In this document: piece after piece, positions 1 through 7,357 of the stretch | Position numbering within the stretch: position 1 is the stretch's first letter | Layout: the number at the start of each line of letters is the position of its first letter | Made by a program: the position numbers and the translations under genes | Source: Chthonomonas sp. UBA6659 | Lineage (GTDB): Bacteria; Armatimonadota; Fimbriimonadia; Fimbriimonadales; Fimbriimonadaceae | NCBI GenBank assembly: GCA_002455425.1 | Contig: DKKT01000077.1 | Coordinates: 1 to 13,242, forward strand | DNA: 13,242 bases | Direction of reading: 5' to 3' | Notes under the pieces: generated by a model | What the model saw: the letters and a program-made list of their open reading frames with translations, nothing else | Told to the model about the DNA's origin: nothing | Database searches by the model: none

Positions 1-87
1 TCCTCCCCTGATTCGGCGATGATCGTGCGCCGCATCGTCTGGAAGATCCTCCCCCGATTCGGCGATGAGTCGTGCGCCGCATCGGGG
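1..87. repeat. Two tandem copies of a ~37-base hairpin-forming repeat
   Basis: Bases 1-37 and 47-84 are near-identical copies, differing by one substitution (T9 versus C55) and one extra G (69) in the second. Each copy can fold on itself. In copy 2, 52-64 pairs with 75-87 over 13 positions with one mismatch and a 10-base loop. In copy 1, 10-18 pairs with 28-36 over 9 positions with one mismatch. The array touches the window edge, so more copies may lie outside. It sits just past the pnkp stop on the minus strand, where it could slow exonucleases or help termination, but no T-run follows the stem. The family is not one I recognise. Confidence 0.7.
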
Positions 88-131
88 AAGCTGGCCCGAT
101 CACGCCCTCCGGACCGGACCCGCCACGCCTG

Positions 132-695
132 TCAAAGTCGCGGATCGACGGGCTCGCTCTCCAAGGCAAGGACCGCGAACACACACTCATGCACGCGTCT
201 CAGCGGTTCGCCCCGCACAAAACGCTCCATCGCCTCGACCCCGAGCGCGAACTCTCGCAGAGCAAGTGCCCGCTTTCGATTCAGACTTCGCTGACGCAGT
301 CGACGAAGGTTTTCCGGCTCCAAGTACTCGGGTCCATAGATGATCCGTAGGTACTCGGGTCCCCGACACTTGATCGCAGGTTGCACGGCCCGACCCTGAT
401 CCTCAGCCACGAATGCCATCGGCTTGACGACCATTCCCTCTCCACCGGATCCAACAAGCGATTCCCACCAGTGGCATGCCTCGAGGATCTGCTGTTCGGA
501 CGCCAAGTCGATGACCCGATAGGGCGTTCTCACGAGAAGTGACGGGTCTTGGTCGCACCAGCGCCCTAACGTTTCCATGTGCCACACGTGGTCGCGATCG
601 ATGTGGACGCGCCCCTCGGAGGCGAGCAAGTGAAACGGAGCGAGTTTGTACCCCTCGATGCCGTCGACGTGCCAGCAGTAGCGCCCGTAAGCTCT
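132..695 (-). pseudogene. pnkp: C-terminal part of Pnkp ligase domain, displaced by a frame break
   Basis: This stretch encodes the last ~187 residues of Pnkp in a frame different from the upstream part of the gene. It begins around RAYGRYCW (R codon 695-693) and runs open to TGA at 134-132. It contains nucleotidyltransferase motif IV (GEGMVVKP, 443-420) and motif V (AIKCRGPEYLRIIYG; its Lys codon begins at 371). It ends in ESEPVDPRL, the C-terminus I expect for clostridial-type Pnkp. Joined to the upstream frame it gives about 842 residues, close to the ~870 of the Clostridium thermocellum enzyme. No homologous start lies at its beginning, so it is probably not made as a separate protein. 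It looks like the severed end of one gene rather than a second gene. The absence of other lesions suggests a recent mutation or a sequencing error. Confidence 0.85.
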
Positions 696-2659
696 CGGAA
701 GCTGTCCGCCGAGTGAGTTCGAGCTGCGGCCCGTTCCGTCCATTCGGCTGCATCGGGATGGTGGCGGGCCATCATTCCCTCCGCCACGCGGTGCCAAGCT
801 TGCGCCGAAGCGTTCGCTGCCGCACCCACCGGCGCGTACTGCGAACGAAGAAGTCCCAATGCTTTGGCGGACCACGGCATCACCTCCAGATCGACGAGCA
901 GCCAATCTGTCTCAAGCTCCTCGAACAAACCAGCCCTGTCGGCGGCTGCAATCATGCGGTCGAGGATCGTCGCGTGATGGCACGGATCTTCGAAGAAGGG
1001 CCGTCCCGTCCGCGTGAAGACAATGCCGACCTCGTCGCCACCCACTCGGAATCGGCGCTCAGCTGCCTCTCGAGAGCGGCACAGCACCGCCACTGCCCGC
1101 GACCCCATGTGTTTCTCTTCGCACACGACTTTGGACACATCAACGTCGCGTGTGAAGTAGCTGATCGCTTCGGTCGGATGCTCCAAGAAGCCGTCCCGCT
1201 CCGAAGTCTGGCACGGCGACATCGTTGGTGGGAGGTAGATGAGCCAGCGAGGATCGGCGGCAAACCTTGACATCACTTCAAGGGCGGCAATCGCGTTTTC
1301 CTCACGGATCGTCACCCTGCCTGCAAGGCGAGTTTCGACGGACCGACGCCCGATGACGTCCTCAAGATCGAGGACATCCGCATCCGGGTGCCCGCGTTCC
1401 CCTCGAAGACCGATGGGGCGGGCCGGGGTCACATACACTTGTCGCGCGGGCACACTCACCAGTTCACGCTCGGGGTAACGAAGCGCCGTGAGCGCCCCCC
1501 CAAAGCAGCAACCGGTGTCGATGTCGATCGTGTTATTGATCCATTCCGGCGTAGGGACCGGCGTGTGGCCATACACCACCAGTGCCCGGCCACGGTAGTT
1601 CCTCGCCCACTCGTACCGAACAGGGAGCCCGAACTCATCGATCTCGCCCGTGGTCTCCCCGAACAGAGCAAAGTCGCGGACCGCCGACGATCCTCGACCC
1701 TGCATCGACTCACGCAGGCCGGCGTGGGCCACGCAGAGCTTGCCGTCATCCAAGACCGCGTGGCTGACCAGACCATGAATCCAGGTTGCCGCACTTGCGC
1801 GGAATTCCTGGGTCTCAGCGTCGAGTTGCTGAACCGTCTCCGCGAGGCCGTGGTTCAACTGGACTTTCTGCCCCTGAAGGTAGCGACTCAACTTGACGTC
1901 GTGATTTCCAGGCACACAGATCGCTTGATCGCGCTCATGGAGGCTCATCACGAGCTTCAGGACGCCAACCGAATCGGGCCCCCGATCGACCAGGTCTCCG
2001 AGGAATACGAGCTTCCGACCGGCAGGGTGATGCCATTCGGGCACCTCGAGCCACCCTAGAGCCTTAAGGAGATCGTGGAGTTCCCCGAGACATCCGTGAA
2101 CGTCACCAACGATGTCAAAAGGTCCGTGCTCATTCGGCCGTCGACTCCAAATCGCCTCACGCACGATCTCGACCGAATCGATCTCGTCGGGTGTAAGGAC
2201 GTACACCTTATGCCACTTCTCGGATTTCAGTTGTCCGAGAGTCCGCCGCAAATCGTTGCGTTGGGCGCGAACCACGTGAGAGCCGAACTGGCGGTCGGGC
2301 CGCGAGGCGTTCCGCTCCGTGCAGAGGTTCATCGGCGTATCGAGGATGATCGCGACCTTCAGCGCGTGCCATTCAGATGCGAGCTTCAGCAGGGGTGCCC
2401 GCGCCTCGCGCTGCACGTTGGTCGCATCGACGACGGTGAGACGACCGAGTTCAAGCCGCTTGGCGAGGAGAAAGTGCAACGCTTCAAATGCATGCCCCGA
2501 TATATCAAGCCGATTCTCATCGTCGGAAACCCAGCCCCGAAACGCGTCGCTGCTCAACACTTCCGTCGGGAGGAAGTGCTTCCGAGCGAAGGTCGACTTG
2601 CCTGAACCGCTCGTACCGATGAGCACGACGTGGGCGAACTCAGGGATCGCGATCTTCAT
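566..2659 (-). CDS. pnkp: Polynucleotide kinase-phosphatase-ligase (Pnkp), frame-broken near its 3' end
   Basis: RNA-repair enzyme that heals and seals broken RNA. The N-terminal kinase (about 1-170) has P-loop GTSGSGKST with K21 and S22, D38 and R41, and an R116/R120/R123 arginine set, all at the spacing of the C. thermocellum enzyme. The central calcineurin-type phosphatase (about 180-400) has GDVHG (185-189), GDLVDRGP (221-228), GNHD (251-254), VAHAGL (310-315) and YGHTPV (363-368). The ligase/adenylyltransferase begins after about 480, with motif I EEKHMGSR (K516 as nucleotidyl acceptor) and LLVDLEVMPWSAK. Homology stops at R655 (codon 697-695). The remaining 42 residues to the stop at 566 are out-of-frame, and the true C-terminus continues at 695-132. 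The ATG lies in an ATGA overlap with the hen1 stop, so the two genes are translationally coupled. As written, the product keeps kinase and phosphatase but lacks ligase motifs IV and V. Confidence 0.93.
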   Translation of the reverse strand: MKIAIPEFAHVVLIGTSGSGKSTFARKHFLPTEVLSSDAFRGWVSDDENRLDISGHAFEALHFLLAKRLELGRLTVVDATNVQREARAPLLKLASEWHALKVAIILDTPMNLCTERNASRPDRQFGSHVVRAQRNDLRRTLGQLKSEKWHKVYVLTPDEIDSVEIVREAIWSRRPNEHGPFDIVGDVHGCLGELHDLLKALGWLEVPEWHHPAGRKLVFLGDLVDRGPDSVGVLKLVMSLHERDQAICVPGNHDVKLSRYLQGQKVQLNHGLAETVQQLDAETQEFRASAATWIHGLVSHAVLDDGKLCVAHAGLRESMQGRGSSAVRDFALFGETTGEIDEFGLPVRYEWARNYRGRALVVYGHTPVPTPEWINNTIDIDTGCCFGGALTALRYPERELVSVPARQVYVTPARPIGLRGERGHPDADVLDLEDVIGRRSVETRLAGRVTIREENAIAALEVMSRFAADPRWLIYLPPTMSPCQTSERDGFLEHPTEAISYFTRDVDVSKVVCEEKHMGSRAVAVLCRSREAAERRFRVGGDEVGIVFTRTGRPFFEDPCHHATILDRMIAAADRAGLFEELETDWLLVDLEVMPWSAKALGLLRSQYAPVGAAANASAQAWHRVAEGMMARHHPDAAEWTERAAARTHSADSFRELTGATAGTSTASRGTNSLRFTCSPPRGASTSIATTCGTWKR

Positions 2660-4032
2660 CGGCTGAACACCGCCATTTGACTCGGCGCGCCGAGCTCGTC
2701 ATCCGGATCACCGATCCCCTCGAACACCACGGAGTATCCATAGGTCGAAGCCACACCCTCAGCCCAACTGCGAAACTCGGCGCGCGTCCACTCAAAGCGA
2801 TGGTCGGTGTGACGCAGCCCAATGTCTCCGTACAAGGTGTTGTACTCACGGTTCGGAGTGGTGAGAAGGACGTTCTGTGGCCGTGCGAACCCGAACACGA
2901 CCCGTTCGAAGGCATTCAGTCGCGGCGGATCGAGATGCTCGATGACTTCGACAACCGTGGCAACATCGTAACCTTCCAACCGGGAATCACGGTACATCAG
3001 GCTGCCGTGGAGGAGCTTGACCCGCTCGCGAAGGCGCACCCCCGCGTCATCCAGTCGCATCTTGCGCTCGGCGCGCTCAAGCTCATAGTACGAGACTTCC
3101 AACCCGGTAATGCGCTCAATCCCCTGGATGGGCACAAGCTTCCGCAACAGTTTCCCTTCACCACACCCAAGATCGATTACCGATCGTGGCTTATGCTCGC
3201 GAATCCATTCAACGACCCGATCATGGCGGAGACTGTGGAGCCGCACAGGCGCGTCGGCGGGTTCAGCCGCAAGTCCCTCCGAGGTCGCCTCGCCCTCGGC
3301 CAAGGCGACCTCTTCATGTGCCAGTTGCGCGAGCGCTTCACGAACTAGCGACTTCTTGATCCCAAAGTAGGCGCGGACGATCGCATCACGGTGGGGATGC
3401 GAAGCGAGCCATCCCTCGCCCTTGCGGATGATCTTGTCAACCTCACCCGAATCCATGTAGTAGTGCTTCCGCCCGTCCAATGCGGGGAGGAACACGTAAA
3501 GGTGTCGTAAAGCATCGCGCAGCCGGATCGTGTGCTCTAGCTTCACCGCGTAGTACGAACTCTGCCCCCACTCCGGAAACTCCGGATCGAGCGGCAGCGG
3601 ATCGACGCTCACCCGATAGCCCAACGGCTCGAACAGCCGCCGGATCACCGATTCGCCTCCCCGTGCCGGTAGCACAGGAACACCGATTTCGAGATCGATC
3701 GGCGTTTCGGCAAGCTCTGGTCGCTCCTTGCTCCTTCCGCTCATCGCTGTACCGAAGCACTCATTGAGCGCGACGGAGACGAACGAACTCGCAACGTACG
3801 GTCGATCGTTCACATAGGCGTCGAATGCTGATGCACGATCTTTGCCACGGACCAGCTTGACCGGATCAATGTCCAGAATAAGGGCTGCCGTGGTCCGTGA
3901 GGCAGTCGCTTCAGGAAACACGACATGAGCCCGTCCGAACGATGTTTCGGTGGAGTAACTCCGGTCTGGATGCTTATGAAGCAAGAAGCCCAGGTCCCTG
4001 GCAGGATGGCGCGTGGTCGTAATCCAAAGCAT
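2656..4032 (-). CDS. hen1: Hen1, 3'-terminal RNA ribose 2'-O-methyltransferase
   Basis: This 458-residue protein methylates the 2'-OH at the 3' end of cleaved RNA, so that after sealing the site resists re-cleavage. The N-terminal half (about 1-235) is the bacterial-specific region known to form a complex with Pnkp and stimulate its ligase. It carries typical segments such as LGFLLHKHPDR (14-24), DIDPVKLVRGK (54-64) and GTAMSGRSKERPEL (94-107). An acidic, Ala-rich linker (about 236-262) leads to the SAM methyltransferase domain: DLGCGEGKLL (287-296), metal-binding E362, E365 and H366 in EVIEH, TTPNREYN (391-398), and H411 in DHRFEW completing the expected Mn(II) site. All key residues look intact. 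The ATG at 4032 matches the family N-terminus, though no convincing Shine-Dalgarno precedes it. The gene overlaps pnkp by four bases (ATGA), and the pair forms an operon with hen1 first. Confidence 0.95.
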   Translation of the reverse strand: MLWITTTRHPARDLGFLLHKHPDRSYSTETSFGRAHVVFPEATASRTTAALILDIDPVKLVRGKDRASAFDAYVNDRPYVASSFVSVALNECFGTAMSGRSKERPELAETPIDLEIGVPVLPARGGESVIRRLFEPLGYRVSVDPLPLDPEFPEWGQSSYYAVKLEHTIRLRDALRHLYVFLPALDGRKHYYMDSGEVDKIIRKGEGWLASHPHRDAIVRAYFGIKKSLVREALAQLAHEEVALAEGEATSEGLAAEPADAPVRLHSLRHDRVVEWIREHKPRSVIDLGCGEGKLLRKLVPIQGIERITGLEVSYYELERAERKMRLDDAGVRLRERVKLLHGSLMYRDSRLEGYDVATVVEVIEHLDPPRLNAFERVVFGFARPQNVLLTTPNREYNTLYGDIGLRHTDHRFEWTRAEFRSWAEGVASTYGYSVVFEGIGDPDDELGAPSQMAVFSR

Positions 4033-4081
4033 GCTGGATTCGGCAGGATACCGAAACCGTGGCGATTCAACAGACTATCGG

Positions 4082-4155
4082 CCCAGCAGCGAGGCCTCCT
4101 CTCCCCCCTGGCTCAGGGGTTCACCCATGGGAGTCCCTGCCATCGTACTGCTGGG
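4082..4155. other. Dyad-rich intergenic element between alkZ-like gene and hen1, possible structured RNA or 5' leader
   Basis: The 227-base gap (4033-4259) has no convincing ORF or tRNA but has nested symmetry. Arms 4082-4089 and 4148-4155 are perfect 8-base inverted repeats. They extend inward by CGA (4090-4092) pairing with TCG (4143-4145) across a two-base bulge. Inside are a perfect hairpin CCCCTG-GCT-CAGGGG (4105-4119), a palindrome CCCATGGG (4124-4131) and GAGGCCTC (4091-4098), plus a CTCCC/GGGAG pairing (4101-4105 with 4129-4133). On the minus strand it would lie in a hen1 leader. It matches no tRNA, SRP RNA or riboswitch that I recognise. Chance folding in GC-rich DNA is a real alternative. 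Confidence 0.35.
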
Positions 4156-4233
4156 TTCAAGCACTCCATCTTGCGCGTGACGAGCGCTGCTTCATTTCCT
4201 GGGGTCGAATTCTCACGCTGGTCCGCCTCGACG

Positions 4234-4249
4234 GTCCGTCGGAACGGAC
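4234..4249 (-). terminator. Short hairpin just past the alkZ-like stop, weak terminator candidate
   Basis: GTCCGT (4234-4239) and ACGGAC (4244-4249) form a perfect 6-base stem with a 4-base loop. It starts 11 bases downstream of the alkZ-like stop codon on the minus strand. No T-tract follows, so intrinsic termination would be weak. It may be chance. Confidence 0.25.
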
Positions 4250-4259
4250 ATTCGGGCCA

Positions 4260-5282
4260 TTACATCAGGCAGAGCATTCGCTCCGCTTCCCGATCGATCG
4301 CCTTCGTCTCCCGCGCGGTCCAGCGACGCCAAGGTTCGAAGACGGGCTCGGAGCGCTTCCCCGACCGCTTCACCCGCCACGTTCCCGTCGCCACGCCATC
4401 GAGCAGCACGACCGCCTCAACCTGGCCGGCGATGCGAAACACCTGCTTCAGAAAGGCCGACGGGATCAGAAAAGTCCGGTCCCGATGGGCGAGCGTGATC
4501 GAATCGAACTTGGCGAGGAGCCGCACTTGCGGCGGATCAGCGTCGACCGCCATGCCGGGAAGATCCAAGAGGCGCTTCCCTTCGCACTCGACTACCTCAC
4601 AGGCGGGCTCGACCGCGGCCCACGCCGCGCGGGCCTCGACCGCAGAGATGCCGGCCCAGAACGCGAAGTCACGAGCATCCGCCGGTCCGTAGGCCTCCAG
4701 GTAGCGTCGAGCGACCTCGGCGGCGGACACGTCGGGCAAATCGGTTTCGACCAGGGCGAACTTCTGATCCGCCCCTTCACCGACGAACACCAGGCGTCCG
4801 TCGTAGGCGAGACCCTTCACGTCGCGCCCCCATCCGGTACTGGGGATCGCCTTGAGGGCGGGCACCCTATCGTGGATCTCCTGGCGCGTCAGCGGTCCCT
4901 CGGCAAGCGCGGCGACGATCTCGGCCTCAAGTCCGTCTGGGTCGGCGATGCCGAAGTAGTGCGTCAGATGGGTGCGGAAGACTGCGGCCCGGCGGCGACC
5001 GAACCAGCCGAGGAGAAGGCGATGGTCGGCGCGATCGTGAGTGTGAAGGGTCCCGCGCACGGTCCAGCATTTGCGGAGCCAGCCGTCGACCTCCAACGCC
5101 GGACCCGTCCATCCCGGTACCGGGCTTTCGCAGCGAGCCGCGACGCCCGTCGCAAGGCTCGCCGCGTACTGGGTTTGGACGGTGAAGATCGCGTGAACGG
5201 CGGCTTCGACGGTCGGAACGCGCTCGATCAGGGCTTGCCGGGCAAGTCGTCGCAGACGGAGTTGCTCGGGCGTGATGTTCAC
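4260..5282 (-). CDS. AlkZ/YcaQ-like winged-helix DNA glycosylase (HTH_42 family)
   Basis: This 340-residue protein resembles the winged-helix DNA-binding family whose characterised members, Streptomyces AlkZ and E. coli YcaQ (AlkX), excise alkylated or crosslinked bases. Evidence: the N-terminal helix LRRLARQAL; VQTQYA giving a Q-x-Q pair at residues 36 and 38, matching the catalytic Q-x-Q of AlkZ (Q37/Q39); WTVRGTLH (73-80); and a C-terminal beta-rich region ending in WTARETKAIDREAERM. The preferred start is GTG at 5282, two bases past the cysS stop (5285). An ATG at 5348 would overlap cysS by 64 bases and add an unconserved Pro/Arg-rich tail. Likely co-transcribed with cysS. The substrate is not determinable: the family includes crosslink and monoadduct glycosylases and many uncharacterised proteins. 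Confidence 0.8.
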   Translation of the reverse strand: MNITPEQLRLRRLARQALIERVPTVEAAVHAIFTVQTQYAASLATGVAARCESPVPGWTGPALEVDGWLRKCWTVRGTLHTHDRADHRLLLGWFGRRRAAVFRTHLTHYFGIADPDGLEAEIVAALAEGPLTRQEIHDRVPALKAIPSTGWGRDVKGLAYDGRLVFVGEGADQKFALVETDLPDVSAAEVARRYLEAYGPADARDFAFWAGISAVEARAAWAAVEPACEVVECEGKRLLDLPGMAVDADPPQVRLLAKFDSITLAHRDRTFLIPSAFLKQVFRIAGQVEAVVLLDGVATGTWRVKRSGKRSEPVFEPWRRWTARETKAIDREAERMLCLM

Positions 5283-5284
5283 GC

Positions 5285-6781
5285 CTACCCGACAACCTCG
5301 ACCTTCCTGCGGAGCTGCGGGCCGGTCGGGGTGTCGCGAATCTCCCATCCCGCCGCTTCGACCTCGACGCGCAGAGCGTCGGCGAGGGCGAACTCCTTCG
5401 CGGCCTTGGCCGCTTGACGCTGCGCGACCTTCTCGACAAGCATCGCCGGCGGTTCATCCGAGCGTGCCGCTTCCGGAGCCTCGCCGTCTTCGGTGAGGCG
5501 CACGATACCGAGGAGTTCGCCGATCTTTCCGAGGTAGCCGAGGGCGCTCCTTGCCGAAGAAGCGCTCATCGAGGCTCCTTCGCGGAAGATCGCCCCCGTG
5601 CCTTCAAGCGCTTTCGCGAGGGCGACGGAAGTGTTCAGGTCTTCGCACATCGCGTCGAGAGCCTGGTGGTAGAGGGCATCGAGTTCGTCCCCGATCCGGT
5701 CCTCGTCTTCGGCATGGCCGAGCGCTTCGCGGGCGAGGCGCTCGCACTCACGGTACCGCTCGACGTTCTTGGTGGCATCGCGCAGCGTCTGCATTGTGAA
5801 ATTGAGAGGCTTGCCGTATGGCACCGAGATCAGGGCATAGCGGAGCGCGAGCGGATCGGCACCCTTGCCCTCCACGAGATCTCGCACTGTGTAGAAGTTG
5901 CCCAGGCTCTTCGACATCTTTTCGCCGTCCACCTGGAGGAAGCGAGTGTGCATCCAGTGGTTTGCGAACGTGTGGTGGGTCAGGCACTCCGACTGGGCGA
6001 TTTCGCACTCATGGTGGGGAAACACGAGGTCTTCCCCGCCCGCGTGGAGGTCGATCGTCTCCCCGAGGTACTGCATCGCCATCACCGAGCATTCGATGTG
6101 CCAGCCCGGAAATCCCCAACCCCACGGGCTGAACCACTGCATCAGGTGCTTGTCGTCCTTCTTCCAAAGGGCGAAGTCGGACGGGTGGCGCTTGTTGTCG
6201 TCTTGGACGACGTCGCGGACGCCCTGATAGAGATTGTCCCGGTCGCGGTTGCCGCTGAGCTTTCCGTAATCCTTGAAGGAATCGACGTCGAAGTAGACGC
6301 CGGTTGGCGTTTCATACGCGTTCCCGGACTCAATGAGCTTCTCGACCGCGAGGATTTGCTCGCGCATGTGCTGAGTCGCCCTCGGCCACACGAGCGGGGT
6401 ACGCAGATTCAAACGGTGCCAGTCCGCCTTGAAGCAGTCCGCGTAGTAGTCGGCGAGGTCCCAGACGTTCAGAAATTTTTCGCCCTCTTTACTCTTGAGC
6501 CCCTTCTCCATCCGATCTTCGCCGCCGTCCTGATCCTCACTCGTGAGGTGGCCGACGTCGGTGATGTTGCTCACATAGCTCACGCGCCAGCCGAGGGCTT
6601 GGGCCGTACGGACCACGAGGTCGCCGGTAAGGAAGGTTCGAAAGTTTCCGATATGCGCATAGCTGTACACTGTCGGACCACACGAGTAGAAGCGGAGGTG
6701 ACCAGGTTCGGTCGGCACGATCTCCTTGACTTCGCGTGTCATCGTGTCGTAGAGGCGGAACTTCCGTTCGGGCGTCGGCAT
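5285..6781 (-). CDS. cysS: Cysteine--tRNA ligase (CysRS)
   Basis: Class I aminoacyl-tRNA synthetase that charges tRNA-Cys with cysteine in the cytosol. The 498-residue product shows the zinc-site cysteine in SCGPTVY (C34), the HIGH-type signature HIGN (43-46), PGWHIECS with C231, FPHHECE (H256, E260) completing the zinc site, and KMSKS (288-292). A helical anticodon-binding tail follows (about 320-498). A TTG three codons upstream (6790) is possible, but the ATG at 6781 gives the normal N-terminus. That ATG falls inside a 24-base inverted repeat in the divergent promoter region. The gene is followed after two bases by the alkZ-like gene, suggesting a common transcript. Length and motifs are ordinary, and this is a confident housekeeping call. 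Confidence 0.98.
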   Translation of the reverse strand: MPTPERKFRLYDTMTREVKEIVPTEPGHLRFYSCGPTVYSYAHIGNFRTFLTGDLVVRTAQALGWRVSYVSNITDVGHLTSEDQDGGEDRMEKGLKSKEGEKFLNVWDLADYYADCFKADWHRLNLRTPLVWPRATQHMREQILAVEKLIESGNAYETPTGVYFDVDSFKDYGKLSGNRDRDNLYQGVRDVVQDDNKRHPSDFALWKKDDKHLMQWFSPWGWGFPGWHIECSVMAMQYLGETIDLHAGGEDLVFPHHECEIAQSECLTHHTFANHWMHTRFLQVDGEKMSKSLGNFYTVRDLVEGKGADPLALRYALISVPYGKPLNFTMQTLRDATKNVERYRECERLAREALGHAEDEDRIGDELDALYHQALDAMCEDLNTSVALAKALEGTGAIFREGASMSASSARSALGYLGKIGELLGIVRLTEDGEAPEAARSDEPPAMLVEKVAQRQAAKAAKEFALADALRVEVEAAGWEIRDTPTGPQLRRKVEVVG

Positions 6782-6801
6782 AGGGAACAATGTACCTATG
6801 C
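6778..6801. promoter_or_regulatory. Perfect 7-base dyad in the cysS / thioredoxin divergent region
   Basis: GCATAGG (6778-6784) and CCTATGC (6795-6801) are perfect inverted repeats separated by 10 bases. Their centres lie about 1.6 helical turns apart. The left arm contains the cysS start codon on the minus strand. The geometry would suit a dimeric regulator or a leader hairpin. The related string CATAGGTA recurs upstream of the DUF481 gene at 12138-12145, so part of it may instead be a promoter -10 element. Confidence 0.35.
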
Positions 6802-6864
6802 TCTGCGCGACACGTGGACTTTCGTCCGGCTGAATGCTTCGCGCGCTGGGGGCGTCATACGATC

Positions 6865-7353
6865 ATGGAGAAGCGACTTTTACGTTGGATGCCGGCAGCG
6901 CTGGCCCTCGCGCTCGGCTACATGGTGATCACCACGATCAGTTGTAGCCGTGGCAGTTCAGAAACGCCCCTCGCCCAGGTCGACCGACCGGCCCGAGAGC
7001 TGAGCATGCGTCGGGTATCGACGATCACGTGGTACTCAAACTTCGACAAGGCGAAGGAGGAAGCGAAGCGGACCGGCAAGCCGATGATGGTCGACTTCTA
7101 CGCCGACTGGTGCGGCTGGTGCAAGGAACTCGATGACCAGGTGTTCCCCAACCCGCAGATCGTGGACGCGGCCCAAGACTTCGTCTCTGTCAAAGTCGAC
7201 ACGGACCGGAATCCCGAACTCTCGATGAAATACAGGGCAGACGCGCTGCCGTTGATCGTCTTCATGGATGCGGACGGAAAGGTCTTGCATCGGATCGAGG
7301 GCTTCGTGCCGGCGGTGGACTTCAAGGCCGAGATGAACAAGGTCTTCCGCTAG
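6865..7353 (+). CDS. Membrane-anchored or exported thioredoxin-fold protein
   Basis: This 162-residue protein has a basic, hydrophobic N-terminus (about 1-27) ending in TISC. C27 could be a lipid-attachment cysteine, although the lipobox is imperfect. A non-cleaved membrane anchor is the alternative. The thioredoxin fold covers about 50-162, with VDFYADWCGWC holding the redox pair C83/C86 and the cis-proline at P129 (ALP). It is closest in style to DsbD C-terminal or thioredoxin_7 domains, so a role in extracytoplasmic disulfide reduction is likely. The ATG at 6865 is preferred over the ATG at 6790 because it starts the signal-like segment directly; no strong Shine-Dalgarno is seen. It is first in a plus-strand run, only 4 bases before the FmdB gene. 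Confidence 0.85.
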   Translation: MEKRLLRWMPAALALALGYMVITTISCSRGSSETPLAQVDRPARELSMRRVSTITWYSNFDKAKEEAKRTGKPMMVDFYADWCGWCKELDDQVFPNPQIVDAAQDFVSVKVDTDRNPELSMKYRADALPLIVFMDADGKVLHRIEGFVPAVDFKAEMNKVFR

Positions 7354-7357
7354 ACCG

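Noticed and set aside
1..87. CRISPR array
   Set aside because: There are only two imperfect copies, the intervening segment is about 9 bases, and no cas gene is in the window. A hairpin repeat is the better reading.
685..705. Programmed -1 ribosomal frameshift in pnkp
   Set aside because: No slippery heptamer or clear downstream stimulatory structure is visible. A missing base, real or from sequencing, is simpler.
4140..4170. Possible tRNA T-loop (GGTTCAAGC)
   Set aside because: The flanking bases do not form a T-stem, and no acceptor or anticodon arm fits on either strand.
4059..5417. Plus-strand open frame of 452 codons
   Set aside because: It is antisense to the AlkZ-like gene and the end of cysS, has Arg/Gly/Pro-rich low-information composition and shows no recognisable motif. 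It is typical of a GC-rich shadow frame.
6790..6864. 25-codon upstream extension of the thioredoxin-fold protein from ATG 6790
   Set aside because: It would put a Cys/Arg/His-rich stretch before the hydrophobic signal segment. The ATG at 6865 starts the signal-like sequence directly.
5414..6928. Plus-strand open frame of 504 codons
   Set aside because: It lies antisense to cysS, whose zinc, HIGN and KMSKS motifs are unambiguous. The antisense translation shows no family features.
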